Notes: generated from the sequence alone by a model not told the origin. A DNA stretch of 38,212 nucleotides from Thermoplasmata archaeon (GCA_015063165.1 SUSZ01000021.1:1-38212); one strand, 5' to 3'. Positions 8,601 to 17,218 are shown, counted from the first letter of the stretch. A program made the numbers and translations.

Positions 8601-9032
8601 GACGAGGTCGACGTAATCCGACCCGTCGGCGTTTTTGCGTATCCTGGTGTAGGCGATACCTTCCAGGGGAGCGACCAGGATACCTTCGGTGAGGACCGCG
8701 AGCCCCACCCTGGTGGCCCTGTCCAGAGCCTCTTCGAGACTTGCTGCGGGCCTTTTCGCCATCTTCTTGGCCACCATCAGGGCGACCAGCTCACGGTTCC
8801 CGTATTCCTTAGTCAGCTCCCTGATGTCCTCGGCCACGCCTTCCACGTGATACTCGTCCAGAAGCTTCTCCACACGCGATGCGAGGTCCGACGCCTGGGG
8901 TATCTCGACGCTGGTCTCAGGGTCGTATCCCATGGCGCGGGCCTTCTCCGCGATCTCGTAGCATCTGTCCTTCATGGATAGGAGACGGTCGAAATACTCC
9001 TCCATCTCGGGGCTGGCTGCTGGATTCGCCAT
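5655..9032 (-). CDS. polC: DNA polymerase D (family D) large subunit DP2
   Basis: A 1125-residue catalytic large subunit of the archaeal replicative DNA polymerase D. The N terminus (ASPEMEEYFDRLLSM) is typical of DP2. The active-site region of the double-psi beta-barrel core is visible at about residues 874-882 (NCDGDEDC). Cysteine clusters lie near 645-662 (CPVC...CRTC) and 1042-1065 (CTKCGEKY...CTACG). The length is normal and no intein interrupts it, although DP2 genes often carry inteins. The start at 9032 lies inside the end of the NOG1 gene, a 61-base overlap; ATG 9005 would shorten the overlap to 34. Open frame upstream of 9032 is only a shadow of NOG1. The small subunit DP1 is not in this window. 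Confidence 0.95.
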   Translation of the reverse strand: MANPAASPEMEEYFDRLLSMKDRCYEIAEKARAMGYDPETSVEIPQASDLASRVEKLLDEYHVEGVAEDIRELTKEYGNRELVALMVAKKMAKRPAASLEEALDRATRVGLAVLTEGILVAPLEGIAYTRIRKNADGSDYVDLVFAGPIRAAGGTGQAMSVLIADVVRTELGIGKYIPTEQEIGRFDEEIPLYKQNQHLQYTPTSEEIDLIVRNCPVCVDGEGTERVEISGFRDLPRIDTNQVRGGACLVIAEGMCQKAAKLKKHVDKLGLPGWEFIGKFLDAHKTVDKKGDADAPKTVQPLEKYLKDIVAGRPIFGHPCRVGGFRLRYGRARTSGLASLAYNTGSMYAMDEFMALGTQLKIERPGKACVVTPCDSLEGPTLLLKNGDLVYCHDKDDVMAIKNDIAEIVDNGEILVPFGEFCENNHVLVPGGYPVEWHKLEIREKGELPEDWKDPTYERAKQMSAELGVPLHPKFNLFWSDWPLDRIKSLREYILEKGEFKDDVLSMPNDPVQKRMLEDLGALHILREKRIIIDRKYSEPMLDCLGIEHDGGKLSAGPELDGKDTLEAISKAAGYEVRARAMTRIGTRMGRPEKAKERDMTPKVFSLFPVGKDADAGKEFVSAIAAAKSIPTHAGRAVIRTEVANRVCPVCHEKTFRNWCRTCNQHTVYVPVANSFGGKGPAELEIDLEAEFKAACESLGEKPPVELKSLDALISRTKTTEAVEKGILRRKNNVSTFKDGTIRFDMTDIPLTHFRPREIGLSIEKAHELGYTHDWNGDPLTDPEQICELKVQDIIPSTDCGNYMVKISKYIDDELEEFYHLDRFYNAEKKEDLIGQVTFGLAPHTSGCILCRIIGYANVRGCYGHPFFHAAKRRNCDGDEDCIILAMDGLLNFSRTFLPDRRGGLMDAPLVLTTKLDPNEIDKEAHNVDCLREYPLELYRAAMEMRDPKEIEKIMDLIAGRIGTPDQYEHMGFTHDTNDISYGPKYSAYTTLETMMDKMDAQLSLGKKIRAVDEVDVARRVLNKHFLPDMIGNLRSFSTQTVRCTKCGEKYRRVPLMGKCTACGNDLTLTVHEASVKKYLEVSKTIGEKYSLDTYTRERIDILEMSMDSVFNNDKVKKCKLSDFF

Positions 9033-10036
9033 CGCTCCACTTCCGTCTCGGCCTCGGCAGCCTTTCTGCGGAAGACGACCCTCATCTCTTCGAGGATCCT
9101 GGACCTGAGCTCCTCCATGTTCTCTCCGGTCTGGGCGGAGAAGCACATGCGTCCGCTGTCGGTCTTCAGGACGTCGCACTTGCTCTCGGCGACTATGATC
9201 GGGACTCCTACGAATCCCTCTTCTATGTTCTTCAGGAGCTTCTCCTGGACATCCTTGCTGAATCCGCAGGTCTCGGAGGGGTCGATGACGAACAGCATGA
9301 CGTCGGTGAGGTATCTCAGCGCGAGGACGGCCTGCTTCTCGATGTCGTTTCTCTCGTCGAAGGTCCTGTCGAGGAGTCCAGGGGTGTCGACCACCTGGTA
9401 CTTCCTCCACTCGTCCTGCATGTGGCCCACGATGATCCCCTTGGTGGTGAAGGGGTACGGGGCGATCTGGGGAGCGGCGCTGGAGAGCACGGTGACCAGG
9501 TTGCTCTTCCCGACGTTGGGGAATCCTGCGACCACGAGGGTGGGAGCGGCGGAGTCGATCGCGGGAATCCTCTTCAGCTTCTCCCTGGCTTCCTGCAGGA
9601 ACTCCAGGTCGTCGGAGATCCTGTCCACGTAGGACTTCATCCTTCCGTAGAAGCTCTTGCGCAGGGACTCTATGATCGCGGGGTCTTTGGTCTTCCTGAT
9701 GTCCCTCAGGCTGTCGTTCTTCAGCTTGTCGACCCTGCTGGCGCACCAGTTGACGGCGCCGAGGGCCTTCTTGTATCTGTCTATGCCTATGACTATGTCC
9801 ACCAGCTCGGGGAAGAAGTCGTCCCTCTTGTCCATCCTGGGGAATCTCTGAACGTATGCGGCGAGCGCTGTGACGACTATGTCTCCCGAAGCGGTGACCT
9901 TCGCCAGCGCGGTCTTCTTGCGCGTGTCCATCGCGTTGGTGCCGTTCTTGGAGATCTTGGATGCCCTGTGGAACGCCTTTTCCATGAGCTCATCAGCCGA
10001 CAGCACAGTGGGTACCTTGTAATCCATTCCGGCCAT
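8972..10036 (-). CDS. NOG1-type GTP-binding protein
   Basis: A 354-residue GTPase of the NOG1 branch of the OBG-HflX superfamily, implicated in large ribosomal subunit assembly. An N-terminal helical NOG1 domain covers about residues 1-160. The G domain has P-loop GFPNVGKS (171-178), a switch region with YPFTTKG, G3 DTPG (217-220), and SKCD in the G4 position where NKxD is usual. The start at 10036 is preceded by a GGAGA-like site and a TTTAAT TATA element at a near-leaderless distance. The 3' end overlaps the start of DP2 on the same strand, so the two are likely cotranscribed. Confidence 0.9.
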   Translation of the reverse strand: MAGMDYKVPTVLSADELMEKAFHRASKISKNGTNAMDTRKKTALAKVTASGDIVVTALAAYVQRFPRMDKRDDFFPELVDIVIGIDRYKKALGAVNWCASRVDKLKNDSLRDIRKTKDPAIIESLRKSFYGRMKSYVDRISDDLEFLQEAREKLKRIPAIDSAAPTLVVAGFPNVGKSNLVTVLSSAAPQIAPYPFTTKGIIVGHMQDEWRKYQVVDTPGLLDRTFDERNDIEKQAVLALRYLTDVMLFVIDPSETCGFSKDVQEKLLKNIEEGFVGVPIIVAESKCDVLKTDSGRMCFSAQTGENMEELRSRILEEMRVVFRRKAAEAETEVERWRIQQPAPRWRSISTVSYP

Positions 10037-10085
10037 GCGTTCTCCATCTTGTTCTTGGATTAAACCTTTGGTGGTCGAAGGCTCG

Positions 10086-13000
10086 TCACCACTTCACGGT
10101 AGCCTTCATCAGCCACAAGTCGTGCTTCATTTTCGAGTCCGCCTTAAGGACCGAAGGTATCCCGGCCATGGGGCAGTCGCGGATCACGATCCCGAACATC
10201 GTCTCCGGCCTTCCGATGTCCTCGCCGAAGAGCCCCGAGATGGATGCCAGGTTGGTGCGGAACACTCCTTCCAGGTTCGCATTCGGGAGGTCTATGCCCT
10301 CCTTCAGGAACTCCGGGAACCCGACCTGGACATGCACTCCGACCTCCAGGTCGATGTTCTCCATGAACGACTTCCCCAGGGAGATGGAGTACGGGTTGTC
10401 GATGTCCAGCAGGAGTGCTTCCAGCTTCCCGGCGATGAATTTGAGGCAGTCCTCGGCCAGCTGGGAATCCGTGCGGAGAGCCACCCTGAACCCGCTCTTC
10501 GCGGACGACGTCAGGTCGGTCATGTCCACGGATACGTACACCGAAGCCTCCACCACGAACCCTGTGACCTGGTCTATGACGCCGTCCACGGTGTGGTACA
10601 CCAGCCTTTCGGTGAACTTCTCCAGGGAATCGGCGTCGGTGATGGCCCCGATGTCGTCGAAAGCTTCCTGGACTGCTGTCCAAGCTATGTCCTTCAGGTC
10701 ACCTGCTGATATCACGGCCTGGGCTCTCCCTCCGTTGCTGGACCCTCTGGTCCCCTCGGAGAACACCCATTCCGTAGAGCCGTCGAAATCTCTGTGCCAG
10801 GTCTTGGAATCGTTGTCGCCGTCCTTCAGCGTGGGCGTCTTGTCGATTATGTTCCCGTCCGGATCCTTCAGCGTGACGGCCTCTCCGGAGCGGGTGTACT
10901 TCCCGGAGGAGTTGACCATGACGAAGGTGGGCTCGATGTCCAGGGTCTCTCCTGGAGCTATGGTTCCCGACAGGGTCATGACCTTGGTCTTCCAGTCCGA
11001 GGAAGCCGTCAGCGTGTACCCGTCAAGGTCGATCGTGGATTCAGAGTTGTTCAGCAGCTCTATCCATTCGTTTCCCTTGTCGTCCCCGGCCGGGTTGGTC
11101 TCCAGCTCGTTTATGATCAGGCCGAACTTGAGCGGAGCGCTGTACTTCAGGCTGAATCCAGCATCCACCTCGGCCTTGACGCCGATGAGTGGCAGAGGTA
11201 TGTTCGAGAGCACATCTCCGATCCCGGGGACGTCGGAGAGCCTCAGGCCCAGCTCGTGGTATTCGATCATGTCCGGGAGGATCAGGTTGATGCTGGTGCG
11301 GCCGGCGCGTCCGTCCACGGTGATGAGGTGCTTCCCGTTCCTAAGGAGCGGATCCATCCTGAGCTTGACCTTCCAGGGCGTCCTGTTCTCGTCCCCGGGG
11401 TCGACGATGCTTCCGTAGGCGATGAAGCGGATGTCGTCCGCTTCTATTCCGCCGGAGGTCTTGAGGGTGACCCCGACCGTGACCGTGCGCCCTTCGGTGA
11501 CCTTGGACAGCTCCAACGTGAACAGGGTCTTGGTCTTCCCGGCGAGGGATACTGCGTTCGTGATGATCTTCAGGTCGTATCCCAAGAGGCTCATGGAAAC
11601 CGATTGCTCTCCGAATCCTATGCTTACGCCTATGCTGCTCGCCAGCTCTTCGAACACTTCCTCCAGGCTCTCCTTCGCCCATTCGGCTATGGCCTTCAGG
11701 GGAACGATGATGTCGTTGTAGAGCTCCTCGAGATACGAGGACGCGTACATGGCGGCTTCGGATATCCTGTCCCCGACGGCGGCCATGATCTTCTTGAGGA
11801 TCTCCATGACCTTCTTCAGAGGCTCCAGGATGGGCTCCATCATCGGCAGGACCTTCTCCCAGAGGTCGGTCAGGACCGTGCAGCTGGGGCTGTACTCGAC
11901 GCCGGCCAGGGCCCATCCGCTGGATACTACGACCTCGAACGATACGGATACAGGGAACCCTCCGGAGACGGTGCACGATCTCGAGCCCATGGATGAGGAC
12001 ATTGCGCCGGTCCCGGTCAGCTCGTATCTGACGGTGTCGGTGAGGGATACGCTGAAGACGGTGGTGTATCCAGCGAGGTAGTCCTCGTCGAATCCGATCG
12101 CATGGACGCATTTCTTCTCGACTATCTTCGGAGCGGACGTCACAGGCGATATGGATACGTCAGCGACCAGCCTCTCGTAGGAGACGCCTCCCTCCTCCCT
12201 CTCAACGTCGAACGAGCTCTCTCCGTGGAGCTCCAGGACCTCTCCGCAGGAGTTCATGTCCGAGGTCGAGACCATCTCCTGGCACATCAGCATGATCCTC
12301 TCGCCCACATACTTCGACACCCCGGAGGTCCCTAATCCGACCGAGCAGACCTCGCTGAGCGTCCATTCCAGGAAACCGTTGCGCCAGGAGGGCATCTTCT
12401 CCGGGTCCTCGAACACCTCCAGGTCGGAATACACCTCCGCGCGGTAGGATTCCAGCGCGTCCGTGTACTGCTCGCTCGACAGGAAGGCCTCGATCTCCTT
12501 TTCCGACATGCTTGACGACAGGGCCTTCCTCGTCCTCGATTCGAACTCCTTCTCAAGGACGTACGAATCCCTGTTCTCGTACACCGCGTCGCAGACGGCT
12601 CCGTAGAGCGGGTCGGTGACGCCGGATTCCAGTATCGCCGAAGGGAGGGACGACCTGAAGTTGCTCTCGCAGGCCTCCAGCATCCTCTCTATCGATGCTC
12701 TCAGAGCATCCCCGAACCTGGTCTCATCGAAGGGATCCGCATCGACGACTATCGTGGCGAGGCCGTGCTGCTCTCCCATCTTGACCGACGCCATCCTCAG
12801 AAGGGTCCCTATCTGCTCGAGGAGCCACTTCCTCTCGTTCTCGTAGCTGAGCCTGAAGCTCTTGATCCATTTCGTCTTGAGGATGTCCACGGACGGGTTC
12901 TTGATCTCGAACTCCTGTCCGTACGCCGTGAACACGGTGGTGCCCGATCCCGGGTACCTGTACTCGTCCTCGGATATCCCGTTCAGGTCCATCACGGCTT

Positions 13001-13994
13001 TCAGGTACGGGGAGGCGTCGAACGGGCTCTGGCCCTTCATGAACGACACCATCGCGAGCTGGGCGTTCCTGTAGATCCACCTGGTGTTCTGGATCGCGTC
13101 CAGGAAGGTGTTCCCGTACATGTAGTCGTACCATTTGATGGCGATGTCGTCCGCCAGGCTGGCTACTGCCTGGGAATAGACCGCCTGGAGGTCGATGGTG
13201 ACCTTCCCCTCGTCCGATACCGCGATGTTCGCAGGGTCCACGAACGACTCCTCTGAGTATTTTCCGTCGCGGAAGCAGAGCGCCTTCAGGATCTCCATCG
13301 ACGACTTGTACGCGTCAAGGACGTCCTGCTTGGTGAGGATCTTGTCCGTGCTGTGGCCTCCGTACGCGTTCAATGCGCCGTAGCCGTTCATCACGCGCGT
13401 CTGCGCCAGGCTGGTCAGCTGGTACGACATCATCTCGGACAGGGATACGGAACCCTCGGCCGCCATCCTCTCGAAAAGGGAGCCCTGCTCGGCCGCCAGA
13501 GGAAGGGTGCAGCTCCCGTCGGTGGATATCTCGAGATCGGCCTTCGCGCCGTCGAACCCTGTGCTGACGACGACCTTCACCGTTCCGGTCGCCTTCAGAT
13601 ATGTCGGTACGTACCCGTCCTCGGAAGCGAGCTTAAGCGGCTGGGCTCCGAGCTCTATCTCGAACGAGTCCAGCTCCGCATGGGCCCCGTTGTCGACCAT
13701 GGGGAACTGGTACCGAAGCCAGCTGTCCGCCCTGGTGTTGAATTGCTCCTTTCTATCCTCCAGGCCTCCGCTGCCGTTGACCGAGACGTCCCTAATAATC
13801 TCGGCGAGGCCTCTGTTCACGAACGATTCCATCCCTTCCAGGGCCGCGTCCATCGATTCGGCGTCCTCCTCGATGTTGTGCGCCTCCTGCGAGGCCCTCT
13901 CGTAGTTGGCTGCTACAGCTCCGCAGGCAACGGACGCTACCAGTATCATCACCGCGATGACCGCGAAAGGCATCGCGCCGCGTTTGTCTCTCAT
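10086..13994 (-). CDS. large anchored surface protein with lamin-tail domain
   Basis: A 1302-residue protein with a short positively charged N terminus and one hydrophobic segment (about residues 8-29, after MRDKRGAMPF). This resembles the anchors of archaeal pilin-like and TadE-like proteins and suggests an extracytoplasmic body. Residues ~700-790 are strongly helical and likely coiled-coil (LKKVMEILKKIMAAVGDRIS). A lamin-tail (LTD) beta-sandwich lies at about 956-1088 (IINELETNPAG, EWIELLNN, TIDLDGYTL). A further ~200-residue mixed domain follows. The rest is Ser-rich with no family I can name, though the general form recalls uncharacterised large proteins of Thermoplasmata and halophiles. 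It is transcribed from its own leaderless promoter, divergent from tes. Function is unknown; a role in envelope structure is inference. Confidence 0.8.
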   Translation of the reverse strand: MRDKRGAMPFAVIAVMILVASVACGAVAANYERASQEAHNIEEDAESMDAALEGMESFVNRGLAEIIRDVSVNGSGGLEDRKEQFNTRADSWLRYQFPMVDNGAHAELDSFEIELGAQPLKLASEDGYVPTYLKATGTVKVVVSTGFDGAKADLEISTDGSCTLPLAAEQGSLFERMAAEGSVSLSEMMSYQLTSLAQTRVMNGYGALNAYGGHSTDKILTKQDVLDAYKSSMEILKALCFRDGKYSEESFVDPANIAVSDEGKVTIDLQAVYSQAVASLADDIAIKWYDYMYGNTFLDAIQNTRWIYRNAQLAMVSFMKGQSPFDASPYLKAVMDLNGISEDEYRYPGSGTTVFTAYGQEFEIKNPSVDILKTKWIKSFRLSYENERKWLLEQIGTLLRMASVKMGEQHGLATIVVDADPFDETRFGDALRASIERMLEACESNFRSSLPSAILESGVTDPLYGAVCDAVYENRDSYVLEKEFESRTRKALSSSMSEKEIEAFLSSEQYTDALESYRAEVYSDLEVFEDPEKMPSWRNGFLEWTLSEVCSVGLGTSGVSKYVGERIMLMCQEMVSTSDMNSCGEVLELHGESSFDVEREEGGVSYERLVADVSISPVTSAPKIVEKKCVHAIGFDEDYLAGYTTVFSVSLTDTVRYELTGTGAMSSSMGSRSCTVSGGFPVSVSFEVVVSSGWALAGVEYSPSCTVLTDLWEKVLPMMEPILEPLKKVMEILKKIMAAVGDRISEAAMYASSYLEELYNDIIVPLKAIAEWAKESLEEVFEELASSIGVSIGFGEQSVSMSLLGYDLKIITNAVSLAGKTKTLFTLELSKVTEGRTVTVGVTLKTSGGIEADDIRFIAYGSIVDPGDENRTPWKVKLRMDPLLRNGKHLITVDGRAGRTSINLILPDMIEYHELGLRLSDVPGIGDVLSNIPLPLIGVKAEVDAGFSLKYSAPLKFGLIINELETNPAGDDKGNEWIELLNNSESTIDLDGYTLTASSDWKTKVMTLSGTIAPGETLDIEPTFVMVNSSGKYTRSGEAVTLKDPDGNIIDKTPTLKDGDNDSKTWHRDFDGSTEWVFSEGTRGSSNGGRAQAVISAGDLKDIAWTAVQEAFDDIGAITDADSLEKFTERLVYHTVDGVIDQVTGFVVEASVYVSVDMTDLTSSAKSGFRVALRTDSQLAEDCLKFIAGKLEALLLDIDNPYSISLGKSFMENIDLEVGVHVQVGFPEFLKEGIDLPNANLEGVFRTNLASISGLFGEDIGRPETMFGIVIRDCPMAGIPSVLKADSKMKHDLWLMKATVKW

Positions 13995-14015
13995 GAGTTC
14001 GTTTTAGCTCAGAGG

Positions 14016-14025
14016 GATAATAATC
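14016..14025 (-). promoter_or_regulatory. TATA box for the lamin-tail protein
   Basis: On the minus strand GATTATTATC is centred about 26 bp before the ATG at 13994, again at the leaderless distance. The 165-bp gap from 13995 to 14158 is a divergent promoter region with no gene I can support. Confidence 0.5.
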
Positions 14026-14116
14026 GCGGGCTGTGCATGCACGTCTACGACGGGAACGTGGATATGCCAGATTTACTTCGGATAAACCGAAGAATCCCTG
14101 TTTCTGTGGTCCTACC

Positions 14117-14127
14117 TTTTTTTATAG
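14117..14127 (+). promoter_or_regulatory. TATA box for the lipid operon
   Basis: A T-rich TATA element ending TTTATAG predicts a start near 14148. An AAAGGT ribosome site lies at 14150-14155, just before the ATG at 14159. Confidence 0.55.
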
Positions 14128-14158
14128 AATCAGAACAGTCGTAGTTCTGAAAGGTACC

Positions 14159-15781
14159 ATGTCAATCACTTCAAGAGATTATGCTGGTGGGACTGGACTC
14201 CCGAAAAAGACGAGGTCCCTCTGTCCTGAGTGCGGAAAGATCCTGGAGGCGAACATATTCGCCAAGGATGGAAAGGTCATCATGGAGAAGGAGTGCCCTG
14301 TCCACGGCAAGTTCAGCGACACCTACTGGTCCGATGTGGACTACTATCTCAAAGCGGAGAAGTTCGCCCATGACGGAGTCGGACTCCACAACCCCTGCGA
14401 CAAGACTGTCCCGAAGGGTGGGGACGACACCGTGCACATAGTGATCGACGGAAACAGGATCGACATGCTCTCCTGCACCGCCATCGCCAATGTGGATCTG
14501 ACCAACAGATGCAACATGAACTGCCCCATCTGCTTCGCGAACGCGAACCACCAGGGGTATGTCTACGAGCCTACCTTCGAGCAGGTCCACGACATGCTGG
14601 TCACCCTGAGGTCCGAGGAGCCCATCAAATGCACCGCGGTCCAGTTCGCGGGCGGAGAGCCTACCGTCTACGACAGGTTCATCGACGTCATCGCCGACGC
14701 CAAATCGCTCAAGTTCGCTCAGATCCAGGTGGCCACCAACGGAATCAAGTTCGCCAAGGATTACGAGTTCCTCAAGGCCGCCAAGATGGCAGGAATGAAC
14801 ACCATCTACCTCCAGTTCGACAGCCTCAGGGAGGAGGTCTATCTCCGCTCCAGGGCCAGGAAGATGCTGGACGTCAAGATGAAGGTCATCGAGAACTGCA
14901 GAAGGCTCAACGAGGAGGGACTGCACAGCCCCTCGATCGTCCTGGTCCCCGTCGTCGTCACCGGAATGAACGACAACGAGATAGGAGACATCGTGAAGTT
15001 CGCCTTCGAGAACTCGGATGTCATCAGAGGAGTCAACTTCCAGCCCGTCGCGTTCACCGGACGTGTCACCCAGGAGGAGGTCTCCAAGGGAAGGTTCACC
15101 CTGCCCGACCTCATCAGGTGCGTCGAGGAGCAGACCGGATACGCCAACAGGGAGGACTGGTACCCCGTCCCTGTCGTCGCGCCCATATCCAAATTCGCTT
15201 CCGCGTTCCTCGGCGAGAACAAAGTCACCTTTACGACCCACCCCCACTGCGGTATCGCCACATACCTGTTCCAGGACGAGAAAGGGAACGTCGTTCCTTT
15301 CCCCAGGTTCGTCGACGTCGAGAGGTTCTCCAGAGAGCTCGACAAGATCGCCGACAAGGCTGACGATTCCAAGTTCAAGAAGCTGTACGCCGTGAAGCTC
15401 CTCAAGCTGCTCAACTCCTGCGTGGACGAGAGCAAGATGCCCGAGGGCCTCACCAAGATGAAGTTTGTCAAGATGATCTCCGGAGTCATGGGAGACAAGT
15501 CAAAGGAGACGCTCGCCGCGTTCTCCTGGAAGATGATGCTCATCTGCGGAATGCACTTCCAGGACAGCTACAACTACGATGTGGAGAGGGTCAGGCGCTG
15601 TGGAGTCCACTACGTGACCCCCGACTGCCGCATCATCCCCTTCTGCGCCTACAACAGCGGACCCGAGTTCCGCAAGGCCGTGGAGGACAAGTTCTCCGTT
15701 CCTCTCGAGGAGTGGAAGAAAACCCACCAGGATCAGGCCAAAGAGCTTGCCGAAGCCCTTATAGTTCCCAAGGACGAGTGA
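14159..15781 (+). CDS. tes: radical SAM tetraether lipid synthase (Tes family)
   Basis: A 540-residue radical SAM enzyme of the family typified by M. jannaschii MJ0619. Members shown to be tetraether synthases join the phytanyl tails of two archaeol lipids through sp3 C-C bonds to give GDGT membrane-spanning lipids. The radical SAM cluster motif CNMNCPIC has ligands C118, C122 and C125. An N-terminal rubredoxin-like metal site is visible (LCPECG at 21-26, ECPVHG at 45-50), and the C-terminal region contains HYVTPDCRIIPFCAYN, typical of the family. The start at 14159 is chosen because the family N terminus begins here and AAAGGT precedes it; the frame is open upstream to 14033 only through promoter sequence. 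It leads an operon with a ferredoxin and geranylgeranyl reductase, which supports the lipid assignment. Confidence 0.85.
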   Translation: MSITSRDYAGGTGLPKKTRSLCPECGKILEANIFAKDGKVIMEKECPVHGKFSDTYWSDVDYYLKAEKFAHDGVGLHNPCDKTVPKGGDDTVHIVIDGNRIDMLSCTAIANVDLTNRCNMNCPICFANANHQGYVYEPTFEQVHDMLVTLRSEEPIKCTAVQFAGGEPTVYDRFIDVIADAKSLKFAQIQVATNGIKFAKDYEFLKAAKMAGMNTIYLQFDSLREEVYLRSRARKMLDVKMKVIENCRRLNEEGLHSPSIVLVPVVVTGMNDNEIGDIVKFAFENSDVIRGVNFQPVAFTGRVTQEEVSKGRFTLPDLIRCVEEQTGYANREDWYPVPVVAPISKFASAFLGENKVTFTTHPHCGIATYLFQDEKGNVVPFPRFVDVERFSRELDKIADKADDSKFKKLYAVKLLKLLNSCVDESKMPEGLTKMKFVKMISGVMGDKSKETLAAFSWKMMLICGMHFQDSYNYDVERVRRCGVHYVTPDCRIIPFCAYNSGPEFRKAVEDKFSVPLEEWKKTHQDQAKELAEALIVPKDE

Positions 15782-15786
15782 GTAAA

Positions 15787-15951
15787 ATGATAGTTGACGT
15801 GAACAAATGTTTGCACTGTGGCGGTTGCGTGGGCTCCTGCCCCAAGAACGCCATATTCCTAAACGACTTTGTTCTGGAATTCAACGACGACTGCATCAAG
15901 TGCGGAATCTGCGTGAAGCTCTGTCCCGTAGCCGCGCTCTCCATGGAGTGA
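15787..15951 (+). CDS. 2[4Fe-4S] ferredoxin
   Basis: A 54-residue bacterial-type ferredoxin with two full cluster motifs, CLHCGGCVGSCP (about residues 8-19) and CIKCGICVKLCP (about 36-47), and almost nothing else. It would carry low-potential electrons. It lies between a radical SAM enzyme and geranylgeranyl reductase, 5 bases after the first and 4 before the second. It is therefore the likely electron donor for one or both: radical SAM enzymes need a reductant, and a neighbouring ferredoxin has been reported to drive GGR in Methanosarcina. The ATG at 15787 comes directly after the tes stop. Confidence 0.9.
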   Translation: MIVDVNKCLHCGGCVGSCPKNAIFLNDFVLEFNDDCIKCGICVKLCPVAALSME

Positions 15952-15955
15952 TCGC

Positions 15956-17149
15956 ATGAAGACATACCAGTGCGACATCGTCATCGTGGGAGCAGGTCCC
16001 GGCGGAAGCATGGCGGCCAAGTTCTGTGCTGCAGGAGGCCTCGACACCATCCTCATAGAGAAGAAAGCCGAGATCGGAGCTCCTCTCAGGTGCGCCGAAG
16101 GCGTATCGAAGAAATGGCTCACGGAGGTCGGCATCGAGCCCGATCCCACCTGGATCCGCGCCGATATGAAAGGAGCGATCATCAAATCTACCCAGGGAAC
16201 CGCGTTCCAGCTGGACGAGTCCAAGGCCGGGAACGAGGTCGGGTACGTCCTCGAGAGGCATCTGTTCGACAAAGCTCTCGCCAGGGATGCTGCCGAAGCC
16301 GGCGCCAAGATCATGATGCGCACCTCCGCCACCGGAATCATCCGCGGAGCCGACGGAAAGATCGCCGGAGTCAAAGCCAAGTGCATGGGAGAGGAGATTG
16401 AGATCCGCGCCAAGGCCGTCGTGGCCGCGGACGGATACGAGAGCCAGGTCGGAAGGTGGGCCGGAATCGACACCACCCTCAAGCTGTCCGATATCGACTC
16501 CTGCATCCAGTACAGGATGTGCAACCTCGACGTTGCCCCCGATTTCTGCGAGTTCATCATCGGATCCGCCGCTCCCGGAGGATACGTCTGGATCTTCCCT
16601 AAGGGCAACGGGGTCGCCAATGTCGGAATAGGCGTCATGGGGTCCCTCTGCAAGAAGGGCGCCGACGCGAAGTACTATCTCGACAAGTTCATCGCAGAGG
16701 ACCCCAGGTTCGCCAAGGCCCAGATCCTCGAGATCATGGGAGGATTCGTGTCCACCTGCCCCGGTCTCGACTGCGCCGTGGACGACAACATCGTCCTGGT
16801 CGGAGATGCCGCGAGGATCATCGATCCGATTACCGGCGGAGGAATCTGCCACGCATGCAGGACCGGAATGTACGCCGGAAAGGTCCTCACCGAGTGCGCC
16901 AAGAAGAACGACTTCTCCAAGGAGGCTCTGATGCCCTATGAGAAGATGTGGCGCGACAGGATGGAGGACAAGCTGTTCAGGAACTGGATGGCGAAGGAGA
17001 AGCTCGCCACCCTCACCGACGACGTCATCGACGACCTGATCAAGATGATCTCCGGCTCGGATATCAAGGAAGTCAACGTCTACAATCTCCTGAAGGTAGT
17101 GAAAGAGAAGTATCCTCAGGTCGTAGAAGGCTTCGAGGACCTCATCTGA
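15956..17149 (+). CDS. geranylgeranyl reductase family FAD enzyme (digeranylgeranylglycerophospholipid reductase)
   Basis: A 397-residue flavoprotein that hydrogenates the isoprenoid double bonds of archaeal lipids to give saturated archaeol. The N-terminal Rossmann FAD motif is DIVIVGAGPGGSMAAK (about residues 6-21), followed by the RCAEGVS segment characteristic of archaeal GGR, and the second FAD motif VLVGDAARIIDPITGGGI near residue 280. The length is normal and the protein is likely membrane-associated. It is the last gene of the apparent operon, directly after a ferredoxin, and is followed by a terminator. Substrate assignment rests on family and context. Confidence 0.92.
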   Translation: MKTYQCDIVIVGAGPGGSMAAKFCAAGGLDTILIEKKAEIGAPLRCAEGVSKKWLTEVGIEPDPTWIRADMKGAIIKSTQGTAFQLDESKAGNEVGYVLERHLFDKALARDAAEAGAKIMMRTSATGIIRGADGKIAGVKAKCMGEEIEIRAKAVVAADGYESQVGRWAGIDTTLKLSDIDSCIQYRMCNLDVAPDFCEFIIGSAAPGGYVWIFPKGNGVANVGIGVMGSLCKKGADAKYYLDKFIAEDPRFAKAQILEIMGGFVSTCPGLDCAVDDNIVLVGDAARIIDPITGGGICHACRTGMYAGKVLTECAKKNDFSKEALMPYEKMWRDRMEDKLFRNWMAKEKLATLTDDVIDDLIKMISGSDIKEVNVYNLLKVVKEKYPQVVEGFEDLI

Positions 17150-17156
17150 ATAAACA

Positions 17157-17187
17157 ACGGGGATGGAGCACCCATCCTCGTTCTTTT
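17157..17187 (+). terminator. terminator of the lipid operon
   Basis: An inverted repeat GGATGG...CCATCC with a short loop begins about 8 bases after the ggr stop and is followed by the pyrimidine run TTCTTTT. Confidence 0.6.
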
Positions 17188-17218
17188 ACCAATAATATCT
17201 TTCGTTTTCAATCGTCGG

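Noticed and set aside
6501-8981. 826-codon plus-strand frame opposite DP2
   Set aside because: Low-complexity Val/Leu/Asp/Gly content with no motif; it is the antisense shadow of GC-rich DP2 codons.
5655-9032. Intein within DP2
   Set aside because: The length and continuity of motifs fit an uninterrupted polymerase subunit.
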